64,000 bases of DNA from Paulinella micropora (Eukaryota; Cercozoa; Imbricatea; Euglyphida), in contig BJOX01000171.1 of assembly GCA_009731375.1 (NCBI GenBank), forward strand, positions 455,977 to 519,976, given 5' to 3'. The notes beneath the pieces are model-generated. The model ran no database searches and was not told where the DNA came from. It worked only from the letters and a program-made list of their open reading frames with translations. The position numbers and the translations under genes were made by a program. Position 1 is the stretch's first letter. Each line of letters starts with the position of its first letter. Positions 21,707 through 32,225 of the stretch are shown piece by piece.

Positions 21707-22570
21707 GGCCGGGCAGGCTGCGCCCAGAGCAGGGTGGGTTCCGGCCAAAACGTAGTACGGGGGACCAGATTTTTGTCCTTAAGGAGCGTTTGCGCCTTAG
21801 ACAACAAGCTGGCCTCCCTTCTTTCGTTTTGTTCGTGGATCTGAGAAAGGCATTCCCTACGGTTTGGCGGGCCGGGTTGTTTCACAGGCTAACCCAGATG
21901 GGGGTACAAGGCAAGTTCTATCGCATCCTGCGGCGTTTTTACCGAAGAACGTCATCGCGAGTGCTAGTCGACGGCGAACTCACTGGTGAAGTGCTGGAAG
22001 AGATGGGAGTTCAGCAAGGGTCGCCGTTGTCACCGTCGCTGTTCAACGTCTTCATGGATGAGCTAACGGTCNNNNNNNNNNTGGAAGTGATGCCGATCTA
22101 CAGGCACGCCAAGTCTAAAAAGTCGCCCCCGTGCGTGAGGTTCCGGGGCAAGGTCCTCAACGTCACCGACCACTACAAATACCTGGGAATTCTGCTCACG
22201 GACACCCTCTCCGATAGCCTGCAAGCGAAGCGGGCGGCGGAAGTCACTGTAGCGGGAACGGCTGCCTACTACCTCCTCTGGATTGCCCACGAAGTTCCAG
22301 CGCGTCTTCGGCTGATGAATTGGCAGCAAATGGTTGGCGCAAAGTTGCTTTACGCATCGGCTTTTTGGGATCTGCCGGGCACCAACAAGCTAGGTAAGCT
22401 GGAGGGTGCGTTGGTAGCGCCCTTGCGGGTCATTTTGGGTGTTGGTGCACGCACAAGCGGCTGCATCACCAGGGCTTTAGGCCTCACGCCGAGTTTTAGC
22501 ATCCTTGCCAAGGCGGCCCGGCTTCGGTTCCTAGGGCGCCCCTCGAGCTCCTGGGCAACACGGCGCTAAC
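21707..22570 (+). pseudogene. LINE ORF2: RT palm and thumb
   Basis: FVDLRKAFPTVW (motif A, first catalytic Asp) near 21832; MGVQQGSPLSPSLFNVFMDEL (motif B, split here for length) near 22005-22060. The motif C (YADD-type) position falls in or next to the gap at 22072-22081. KYLGILLTDTL follows near 22180, as in other LINE RTs. Confidence 0.8.
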
Positions 22571-23129
22571 ACGCGGGCTTTACAACACGGGTCAGTGCAA
22601 ATGGAAGGAAGATACGGAAAGTTTGATCTTAGCATATCACAGGCTGCGGGAGGGGTTGGATGCGCTCAAGCGGGTCGTGAACGAAGATGGCACGGTAGAT
22701 GATAAGGACTGGCGAGCCGCTCTGGAGAACTGGAACGAGGTGGTAAAGCAATGGTCTGTCCGGCAGGAAGTAGCTGGCTGGAAGCGGCAGGCTAAGCCCA
22801 CTGATGGGCTTAGGGTGCTGCTTAGCCAGATGTCTTCCCGCTCTGCTTTTCCACGTTGGCGGGCGCTGGAGGGGGGAGGTCACAACCTTATCAGAAGGCG
22901 ATTGTTAAGCTGCAACAATCGCCTTCGCCTCTACCGATCCAAATTTGGCTCATGCTCGCCGGATTGCTCAAGCTGTTTCGCCTTGTGTGATACTGAGGTT
23001 AACGAGTCGTTACGTCACTTCCTGCTGCATTGCCCAACGTTTGCGAGCTCTCGTGAGGCGCTGTTTAAGTTTATCGATGAGGCGCAAGCCAGGCAGCCCC
23101 TCATGCTGAATAGAGGAGGGCTGTACTAA
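22571..23129 (+). pseudogene. LINE ORF2: C-terminal domain with Cys/His knuckle
   Basis: Charged region, then CSSCFALCDTEVNESLRHFL and HCPTF near 22955-23045, matching the C-x2-C...H-x4-C knuckle at the end of many LINE ORF2 proteins. Stops TAA at 23127. A further short open frame, 23157-23399, is 3' UTR with no clear homology. Confidence 0.7.
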
Positions 23130-23676
23130 AGGGAGCTACAGGAGGCAGAGGAGGAGATGAGGCTTTTCAAAGAGGAATGGCTGAAGGGGGAGGATGAAAA
23201 GATGGCGGCGACGCTCGGCGTTATGTTTATCCCTATCCCAGAGGAGGTGGAGTTAGGGAGGTTTGTTGCCACCATCTGGAAGGAGTGGGAGGAGCTGGAG
23301 GCGCAGATCACGGAGGCTGAGGGGGCGGAGGAGGAGGTGGAGGTGATCGACCTCACGGTCGTTCAGGAGGTGGGTAGAAGGAGGAGAAGGAGGCCTTAGG
23401 CTAGTCAGGTAGAATGTTTGGCTAGACCTGTTGTAGGTGGAGGCCAGCGCAGCGTCGCGGACCTCTTCTCGGCAGATAACTCCTCTCACTCCATGCACCC
23501 ACTTGCACATGCACAGCACGCTCACTTGCACATTGCACCGCCAGTCGAATCTTTGGAGCGGAGCTGCGCCACCGAACGGCCCCGTTAGACCAATGGAGGC
23601 ACATGTCCGACAGGATCAAAGGCCAATTGACTGATAAGTCTATTGTTACTATTATTATTATTATTATTATTATTAT

Positions 23677-23943
23677 GGACACCGTGATAGCCCAGTGGTC
23701 AAGTTCTACCATCTGGGCCCTGTCGCCAGTTCGATTCCCGTCGGTGCCACCAGTATTTTCATTGAACATACCGGTCCGTCTGGACCAGTATTTTCATTGA
23801 ACATACCGGTCCGTCTGGAAGTGTTGGAACTGCCCTTGCGGGGGTGTCATTAGAGCCTATCGTCAATTCTTCGTACTCCCCTCACGGGTGAGACGATGGA
23901 GGCGCATGTGCAGAAATGCATCAGCCATTGACAGAGAAGCACT
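23677..23943 (+). mobile_element. SINE family A, copy 4 (long subfamily)
   Basis: Starts right at the (ATT)n tail of the LINE. It has a 35-base internal tandem duplication (CCAGTATTTTCATTGAACAT unit) that copies 1 and 3 lack. Confidence 0.85.
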
Positions 23944-24039
23944 ATTATCATTATTATTATTATTATCCCTGAAAGGTGTTGGAGTAGGGGGTGGGGGAAA
24001 ATGAAAATTGTGTAACCCCCCCCCCCCCCCGGCATTTAC

Positions 24040-24646
24040 GCACCCCTATCGGGATAAATCATGGTTTGTGTGAACCAGGAGGAATTGGGAGCACATATTG
24101 GCAGGGTGGCTAGCCCCCGACTTGATGTTGATGTTCATATAACTTGGCAGGGTGGCTAGCCCCCGACTTGATGTTGATGTTCATATAACTTTTTCGGAAT
24201 TCACGCAAATATTTGCGCTAGGAGAGTGTCCTGAACGCCAAAATTCCTTGTTTTTTGGGGCCTTTTTTTGCACCCCCCATCGGAATAAATCATGGTGTGT
24301 GGGAACCAGGAGGAGTTGGGAGCTCATATTGGCAGGATGGCTAGCTCCAGACTCGATCTTGATGCTGGTATAGTTTTTTTTGGAATTCACACAAATATTT
24401 GCGTTAGGGGAGTGTCCTGAATGCCAATTTCCTTGTTTTTTAGCAGCACTTGCCGGTGCCTCCGGCAATTGAACGTACCCTGTCGACGGGGCAGGGGGGG
24501 TCCTCCCCCCGGGAACCCCAGCCCTGTGATTGTACGTACCCATTCTGGTCGCGGGTGGTACCCACACCTGAAAATTGAGTTTTTTTCGCCGCCAGGCGTC
24601 CTTTGCGGCACCTCCGGCAATTCAATGTACTCTGTCGACGGGAAGG
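24040..24646. repeat. Tandem ~225-bp repeat with nested duplications
   Basis: Two diverged units, about 24040-24255 and 24270-24440, share CGGxATAAATCATGGTxTGTG and CAAATATTTGCGxTAGGxGAG. The first holds an exact internal duplication of about 47 bases (24098-24190). A GGCAATTxAAxGTAC/CTGTCGACGGG motif recurs at about 24465 and 24612. No gene seen. Confidence 0.65.
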
Positions 24647-24671
24647 GGGGGGGGGGGGGGGGGGGGGGGGG

Positions 24672-25268
24672 NNNNNNNNNNNNNNNNNNNNNNNNNNNNN
24701 NNNNNNNNNNNNNNNNNNNNNNNNNNNNNNNNNNNNNNNNNNNNNNNNNNNNNNNNNNNNNNNNNNNNNNNNNNNNNNNNNNNNNNNNNNNNNNNNNNNN
24801 NNNNNNNNNNNNNNNNNNNNNNNNNNNNNNNNNNNNNNNNNNNNNNNNNNNNNNNNNNNNNNNNNNNNNNNNNNNNNNNNNNNNNNNNNNNNNNNNNNNN
24901 NNNNNNNNNNNNNNNNNNNNNNNNNNNNNNNNNNNNNNNNNNNNNNNNNNNNNNNNNNNNNNNNNNNNNNNNNNNNNNNNNNNNNNNNNNNNNNNNNNNN
25001 NNNNNNNNNNNNNNNNNNNNNNNNNNNNNNNNNNNNNNNNNNNNNNNNNNNNNNNNNNNNNNNNNNNNNNNNNNNNNNNNNNNNNNNNNNNNNNNNNNNN
25101 NNNNNNNNNNNNNNNNNNNNNNNNNNNNNNNNNNNNNNNNNNNNNNNNNNNNNNNNNNNNNNNNNNNNNNNNNNNNNNNNNNNNNNNNNNNNNNNNNNNN
25201 NNNNNNNNNNNNNNNNNNNNNNNNNNNNNNNNNNNNNNNNNNNNNNNNNNNNNNNNNNNNNNNNNNNN
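24672..25268. other. Assembly gap (597 N) flanked by G runs
   Basis: G homopolymers on both sides, suggesting that sequencing through poly-G caused the break. Confidence 1.
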
Positions 25269-25301
<33 letters not shown>

Positions 25302-25539
25302 CTGGCGGGGTTTGGTGCGCGAAGCGCACCGGTAAACCATCCTTTCAGGTGTTGGCGCAACCCTTAGTTATTCTTTTTCTTTTTCTTATTCTTATTCTTA
25401 TTCTTATTCTTATCTCTTACCTCTTATCTCTTATCCTTATCCCTTATTCCTTATTCCTAATTCCTATTTCCTATTTCCTAATTCCTATTTCTTATTCTTA
25501 TTCTTCTTCTTCTTCTTATTCTTCTTATGATTATTATTA

Positions 25540-25575
<36 letters not shown>

Positions 25576-25930
25576 TGTTGTTGTTGTTGTTGTTGTTTTT
25601 ATTCTTTCTCCCCCTCCTCCTCCTTTTTCTTCTTCTTCTCCTCCTCCTCCTTCTCCTTCTCCTATCCTTCTCCTTCTTCTTCATCATCATCTTCTTCTGC
25701 TTCTTCTTCTTCTTCTTCTTCTTCTTCTTCTTCTTCTTCTTCTTCTTCTTCCTTCTTCTTCTTCTTCTTCTTCTTCTTCTTCTTCTTCTTCTTCTTCTTC
25801 GTCTTCTTCTTCTTCTTCCTGCTCCTCCTCCTCCTCCTCCTCCTCCTCTTCTTCTTCTTCTTCTTCTTCTTCTTCTTCTTCTTCTTCTTCTTCTTCTTCT
25901 TCGTCTTTTTTGGATAGAAAGAAATAGAGA
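25269..25930. repeat. Poly-G, TTCTTA, ATT and TTC microsatellites
   Basis: G run to 25301, a 70-base unique piece, then TTCTTA-type, (ATT)n, (TTG)n and long (TTC)n. Non-coding. Confidence 0.85.
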
Positions 25931-26049
25931 GGACAACGGACAGAAAGAAATAGAAGGAGAAGGGACAGAAAGAAATAGAAAAGAGAAGGGACCGTGGGTT
26001 TTTTGGACATTTCCTGAAGTTCCAAAATTTTCTTTCCTTCCCTGTTGAA

Positions 26050-26291
26050 TGAATCAATTATCTTATTCTTCCTTTTGGTTGTATGTCTTTGCAGCGCGGC
26101 CTTGTACGCTCGCTGGCCCAACGCATGCATTTTGAGCACGGCATCCTCGAGATCTTTCCAAGCATCTGGAAAGGGAAAAGAATCGTTGGTGCGCAATCTG
26201 TCGTAGTGGTGAGTGCGAATGTTTGCATGCGTGAGCGTGCTAGTGACAGCGTACGTGTAAGAACCTGGAGCGTCTTGCCCAGGCTTGGGAT
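26050..26291 (-). CDS. Candidate coding exon, unknown family
   Basis: Minus-strand open segment of ordinary, non-repetitive composition starting after an acceptor-like TTGATTTTCAG. It reads DPKPGQDAPGSYTYAV, then DAWKDLEDAVLKMHALGQR. A second strong acceptor (CTTTTCCCTTTCCAG) lies just before DAWKD. It could be a 5' exon of the minus-strand GTPase gene, separated by the SINE/LINE cluster, or part of another gene. The donor site is not determined. Confidence 0.3.
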
Positions 26292-26339
26292 CCTGAAAAT
26301 CAAATGGGCATACTACCAATTCCATCTTTATTTATAACA

Positions 26340-26530
26340 TGTATGTATGTATGAATATATCACTATTGCTATTATTATTATTATTCTTATTCTTATTCTT
26401 ATTCTTATTCTTATTATTATGATTATTATGATTATTATGATTATTATTATTATGATTATTATGATTATTATGATTATTATTATTATGATTATTATGATTA
26501 TGATTATTATTGTTATTATTGTTATTATTA

Positions 26531-26601
<71 letters not shown>

Positions 26602-26617
26602 AATAATATTTATCATC

Positions 26618-26677
<60 letters not shown>

Positions 26678-26774
26678 GTTACTATTATTATTGTTATTAT
26701 TATCAACATGATAATAATAATAATAATAATAATAATATTATATTATTATTATCACTATTTCTATTACTATTATG

Positions 26775-26812
<38 letters not shown>

Positions 26813-26839
26813 TACTATTATTATTATTATTATTACTAC

Positions 26840-26882
<43 letters not shown>

Positions 26883-26887
26883 TATTA
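26340..26887. repeat. (ATT)n microsatellite with variants
   Basis: ATT/ATG/ATC repeats; host tract of the following element. Confidence 0.9.
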
Positions 26888-27060
26888 GGGAGTACATAGG
26901 CCATTGGTCCTTTTCAATGGGCTGATTGGTATAAAGCTCCTAGAGTAATGTTCTATGCCGTCACTTCCTTTATTCCACCGATTGGTGTGGAGACTTTCCT
27001 TATGGAATGGAGGACTGGATGCACATGGCCTTTTGGCTCAGCAATTGGCAGGAGATACAT
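26888..27060 (+). mobile_element. Short retroposon family B, copy 1
   Basis: A 170-base unit beginning GGGAGTACATAGGCC and ending GCAATTGGCAGGAGATACATT(ATT)n. Its last 45 bases resemble the 3' ends of SINE A and of the LINE. No clear pol III boxes. The second copy at 28472 is almost identical. Confidence 0.7.
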
Positions 27061-27218
27061 TATTATTGGTATTATTATTATTGTTATTATTATTTATTAT
27101 TATTATTGTCATTATCATTATCATTATGATTATATATATCATGATTATTATCATTATTATTATCATTATTATTATCATTACTATCATTATTATCATTATT
27201 ATTATCATTATCACTATC

Positions 27219-27279
<61 letters not shown>

Positions 27280-27361
27280 GTATGATTATTATGATTATTA
27301 TGATTATTATGATTATTATGATTATTATTATTATTGTTATTGTTATCGTTATTATTATTAA

Positions 27362-27393
<32 letters not shown>

Positions 27394-27430
27394 TAACTAT
27401 TACTAATACTATTACTATTGCTATTACTAT

Positions 27431-27522
<92 letters not shown>

Positions 27523-27591
27523 GACTACTACTACTACTACTATTACTATCACTACTACTACTACTACTACTACTTCTACTACTACTACTAC

Positions 27592-27670
<79 letters not shown>

Positions 27671-27672
27671 AT
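27061..27672. repeat. (ATT)n, (ATC)n and (ACT)n microsatellite
   Basis: Simple repeats between family B copy 1 and SINE A copy 5. Confidence 0.9.
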
Positions 27673-27935
27673 GGACACCGTGATAGCCCAGTCAAGTTCT
27701 ACCATCTGGGCCCTGTCGCCAGTTCGATTCCCGTCGGTGCCACCAGTATTTTCGTTGAACATACCGGTCCGTCTGGACCAGTATTTTCATTGAACATACC
27801 GGTCCGTCTGGAAGTGTTGGAACTGCCCTTGCGGGGGTGTCATTAGAGCCTATCGTCAAATCTTCGTACTCCCCTCACGGGTGAGACGATGGAGGCGCAT
27901 GTGCAGAAATGCATCAGCCATTGACAGAGAAGCAC

Positions 27936-27937
<2 letters not shown>
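27673..27937 (+). mobile_element. SINE family A, copy 5
   Basis: Long subfamily. Three bases are missing in the A-box region (GCCCAGTCAAG instead of GCCCAGTGGTCAAG). Confidence 0.85.
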
Positions 27938-28007
<70 letters not shown>

Positions 28008-28273
28008 GGACACCGTGATAGCCCAGTGGTCAAGTTCTACCATCTGGGCCCTGTCGCCAGTTCGATTCCCGTCGGTGCCACCAGTATTTTCATTGAACAT
28101 ACCGGTCTGTCTGGACCAATATTTTCATTGAACATACCGGCCCGTCTGGAAGTGTTGGAACTGCCCTTGCGGGGGTGTCATTAGAGCTTATCGTCAATTC
28201 TTCGTACACCCCTCACGGGTGAGACGATGGAGGCGCATGTGCAGAAATGCATCAGCCATTGACAGAGAAGCAC

Positions 28274-28276
<3 letters not shown>
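28008..28276 (+). mobile_element. SINE family A, copy 6
   Basis: Long subfamily with intact A and B boxes. Separated from copy 5 only by an (ATT)n tail. Confidence 0.85.
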
Positions 28277-28330
<54 letters not shown>

Positions 28331-28432
28331 CATTATTATTATTATGATTATTATGATTATTATGATTATGATGATTAGTATTATTAGTATTATTAGTATT
28401 ATTAGTATTAGTATTATTATTATTATATATTA

Positions 28433-28471
<39 letters not shown>

Positions 28472-28642
28472 GGGAGTACATAGGCCATCGGTCCTTTCCA
28501 TGGGCTGATTGGTATAAAGCTCCTAGAGTAATGTTCTATGCCGTCACTTCCTTTATTCCACCGATTGGTGTGGAGACTTTCCTTATGGAATGGAGGACTG
28601 GATGCACATGGCCTTTTGGCTCAGCAATTGGCAGGAGATACA
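28472..28642 (+). mobile_element. Short retroposon family B, copy 2
   Basis: Differs from copy 1 at only a few positions. Both ends abut (ATT)n; a long (ATT)n block follows to 28839. Confidence 0.7.
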
Positions 28643-28645
28643 CTA

Positions 28646-28717
<72 letters not shown>

Positions 28718-28736
28718 TATTATTATTATAGTATTG

Positions 28737-28776
<40 letters not shown>

Positions 28777-28839
28777 TACTATTATTATTATTATCATTAT
28801 TATTATTATTACTATTATTACTATTATTATTATTATTAT

Positions 28840-29074
28840 GGACACCGTGATAGCCCAGTGGTCAAGTTCTACCATCTGGGCCCTGTCGCCAGTTCGATTC
28901 CCGTCGGTGCCACCAGNNNNNNNNNNNNNNNNNNNNNNNNNNNNNNNNNNNNNNNNNNNNNNNNNNNNNNNNNNNNNNNNNNNNNNNNNNNNNNNNNNNN
29001 NNNNNNNNNNNNNNNNNNNNNNNNNNNNNNNNNNNNNNNNNNNNNNNNTGCATCAGCCATTGACAGAGAAGCAC

Positions 29075-29077
<3 letters not shown>
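28840..29077 (+). mobile_element. SINE family A, copy 7 (interrupted by gap)
   Basis: Complete head at 28840-28916, then 132 N (28917-29048), then the tail TGCATCAGCCATTGACAGAG. The gap is about the size of the missing body. Confidence 0.8.
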
Positions 29078-29116
<39 letters not shown>

Positions 29117-29148
29117 CATTATTATCATTATGATTATTATCATTATTA

Positions 29149-29229
<81 letters not shown>

Positions 29230-29301
29230 TATTATTATTATTATTATTATTATCACTATTGTTATTATTATTACTATTATTATTATTATTATTATTATTA
29301 C

Positions 29302-29346
<45 letters not shown>

Positions 29347-29366
29347 TATTATTATATTATTATTCT
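29078..29366. repeat. (ATT)n microsatellite
   Basis: Spacer tract between SINE A copies 7 and 8. Confidence 0.9.
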
Positions 29367-29635
29367 GGACACCGTGATAGCCCAGTGGTCAAGTTCTACC
29401 ATCTGGGCCCTGTCGCCAGTTCGATTCCCGTCGGTGCCACCAGTATTTTCATTGAACGTAACGATCCGTCTGGACCAGTATTTTCATTGAACATACCGGC
29501 CCGTCTGGAAGTGTTGGAACTGCCCTTGCGGGGGTGTCATTAGAGCTTATCGTCAATTCTTCGTACTCCCCTCACGGGTGAGACGATGGAGGCGCATGTG
29601 CAGAAATGCATCAGTCATTGACAGAGAAGCACTAT
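29367..29635 (+). mobile_element. SINE family A, copy 8
   Basis: Long subfamily with small changes in the duplicated unit (GAACGTAACGATCC). Confidence 0.85.
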
Positions 29636-29655
29636 TATATTATTATTATTATTAC

Positions 29656-29692
<37 letters not shown>

Positions 29693-29822
29693 GTCACAAC
29701 GCCAACACCACGACCACTTACACTACCAACACCAACAGAACCACGCACACAACACCACTACCAACACCACCACCACTACCAACACCAGCAACACCACCAT
29801 CAACAACACCATCACCACCACC
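29636..29822. repeat. (ATT)n followed by CACCAA-type repeat
   Basis: ATT repeats to 29692, then an irregular CACCAACACCA-rich stretch similar in style to 32040-32165. Confidence 0.8.
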
Positions 29823-30127
<305 letters not shown>

Positions 30128-30129
<2 letters not shown>

Positions 30130-30521
30130 TGTTTCGTCTAGGAGCGTCGCATAGCGAAATGGCCATAAGCGTCCTACCAGGAGGCATCCTCGGCTCAGGC
30201 CTGCCTTCGCCTTCCTGTCTCCCTCATAGCCGATGGCCAGCGGAGGGATCCACTTACCAAGCAAAAACGTGCAGGGTGAGTGCCTTTTATGGGCGAGCTC
30301 AAAAGAAAAGGCACCTAAAGCCACAGTTACCCATGGAGGAGCAGGGGTAACCAACAAGCAGGTGCAGCACCCAAAGCCACAGCTACCCATAGTGCAGCCT
30401 TGCGAGGTAGCCAACGGGCATGTGGTGCAGTTTGCTCTAGAAGGGCTGGTCTTCATCATAGCCTTTGTCCTGTTCCCTCGACCAAATTTCTTACATCAAA
30501 GGGAGGGACGCCCGACAGGGA
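30128..30521 (-). mobile_element. Short element family C, copy 1, with (TATC)n tail on the minus strand
   Basis: A unique 390-base segment between GATA arrays. Read on the minus strand it ends ...GCTATGCGACGCTCCTAGAC then GAAACATA(TCTA)n. The same kind of end occurs at 30984. Contains a partial internal repeat (AAAGCCACAGTTACCCAT / AAAGCCACAGCTACCCAT). Confidence 0.45.
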
Positions 30522-30538
30522 TAGATAGATAGATAGAT

Positions 30539-30596
<58 letters not shown>

Positions 30597-30628
30597 GGAT
30601 GGATGGATAGATGGATAGACAGATAGGT

Positions 30629-30698
<70 letters not shown>

Positions 30699-30807
30699 CG
30701 AGAGATAGAGCGAGAGAGAGAGAGAGATAGATAGATAGATAGATGGATAGATAGATAGATAGATAGGTAGGGAGGGAGGGAGGGAGGGAGGTAGGTAGGT
30801 AGGTAGG

Positions 30808-30880
<73 letters not shown>

Positions 30881-30914
30881 TAGATAGATAGATGGATGAA
30901 ATAGATGGAAATAA

Positions 30915-30978
<64 letters not shown>

Positions 30979-30983
30979 AAATA
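30522..30983. repeat. (GATA)n array with GA, GGGA and ACAG blocks
   Basis: Second GATA array; includes (GA)n at 30660-30725 and GTAG/ACAG blocks. Confidence 0.95.
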
Positions 30984-31270
30984 TGTTTAATCTATGTGCG
31001 TGGCGTAGCTTGAAAAGCGATTGCCTCCAATACTACCCCCGGACAGGAACTTTCAGCACCGACCAAGCTGTACACCAATCTCTGTCTCGCTGTGGTTGGT
31101 GTGCCCAGTTCAAGCTGAAAGGTAGCCGAGCCCTTTTGAACTATACAGAACAACACTAGAACACTCCCCCAGGGGCGTGTGCCATAAGGAGATGATGTCG
31201 GAATCAAGTCGAGCGCGCGATCCATGCTATGAGGATCATGAAGAAAGGGCACAGATCGGCACAACGACCA
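30984..31270 (-). mobile_element. Short element family C, copy 2
   Basis: The boundary with the GATA array (ATGTTTAATCTATGTGCGTGG, 20 bases from 30984) resembles copy 1 (ATGTTTCGTCTAGGAGCGTC). The rest of the segment is diverged or unrelated. Confidence 0.35.
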
Positions 31271-31640
31271 AGAGAGGAAGGGAAATCTTCTTAACTTAAT
31301 CTTCTTATCTTAATCTTAATCTTCTTATCTTTATCTTATCTTAATCTTCTAATCTTAATATTCTAATCTTAATATATTAAACTTAATCTTCTAATCTTAA
31401 TATTCTAATTAAGCTTCTTATTTCTTATCTTAATCTTATCTTAATCTTCTTATCTTAATATTATTGTCTTAATCTTCTTAGCTTAATCATCTTGTCTTAA
31501 TAATCTTACCTAAATCTCTTACCTAAATATCTTGTCTAAATACCTTATCTGAATCCTGATTTGAATCGTCTCTTAAGATCTTATCTTAATATCTCATCTT
31601 GATATCTTATCTTTATCTCTTAATAACTTAAACTAATTAT
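31271..31640. repeat. Degenerate TCTTAATC repeat
   Basis: About 370 bases of TCTTAATCTTC-type repeat drifting towards TACCTAAAT variants. Confidence 0.9.
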
Positions 31641-31785
31641 AAGATAGTGTGAGGCTAACGGCCAAAAAATATAATAACTGCCACTTCAAGACTTCCGTCT
31701 TGTCATCCCCGGCCGTCGGGACGCCAGAGCTGTTGTTGCTGTTGTTGTTAAACAACAGATCGAACAACAACAACAACAACAACAA

Positions 31786-31957
31786 CAACAACTTTAAGCA
31801 GTTATTACTGAAGGCCGTTAGCCACACACCATCTTGCCATTGATTTAGTTAATTATTAATTAAATTGTACAACAACAACAACACGCTGAATTAACTAAAT
31901 CAATGGCAAGATGGTGTGTGGCTAACGGCCTTCAGTAATAACTGCTTAAAGTTGTTG
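31786..31957. repeat. 69-bp perfect inverted repeat with 34-base spacer
   Basis: Arms 31786-31854 and 31889-31957 are exact reverse complements by inspection (arm contains GAAGGCCGTTAGCCACACAC). The RNA would form a 69-bp hairpin. A partial third copy of the arm (GTGTGAGGCTAACGGCC) lies at about 31648. Candidates: foldback/MITE-type element or long hairpin RNA precursor. Confidence 0.85.
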
Positions 31958-32029
31958 CTGTTGTAGTTCTTTTTCGCTCATTTTCCTCTTTCTATTTTCT
32001 TTGTTTTGGAGCCCTGAAATTCTAACGCG

Positions 32030-32225
32030 CACCGCTACCGACACGACTAACACCACCATCGATACCAACACCGCCACCAACACCGCAATTAACACCAACA
32101 CCACCAACACATTCACCACCACACCAACACCACAACCACCACGAACACCAACACCAAACACCAGTTAGTAGTAGTAGTAGTAGTGGTAGTAGTAGTAGTA
32201 GTGGTAGTAGCAGCAGCAGCAGCAG
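32030..32225. repeat. ACCAAC-type and (AGT)n/(AGC)n repeats
   Basis: Irregular CACCAACACC repeat (32040-32160) then AGT/AGC repeat (32165-32225). Confidence 0.85.

Larger units (their letters stand above)
19774..23676 (+). mobile_element. 5'-truncated non-LTR retrotransposon (LINE) with (ATT)n tail
   Basis: Carries, in order, an APE-type endonuclease, reverse transcriptase and a C-terminal Cys/His knuckle, then a 3' UTR ending TTGACTGATAAGTCTATT(ATT)n. It begins directly after an (ATT)n tract with a 25-bp tandem duplication (19775-19824). Several frame breaks and two 10-base gaps; inactive as assembled. Confidence 0.85.
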
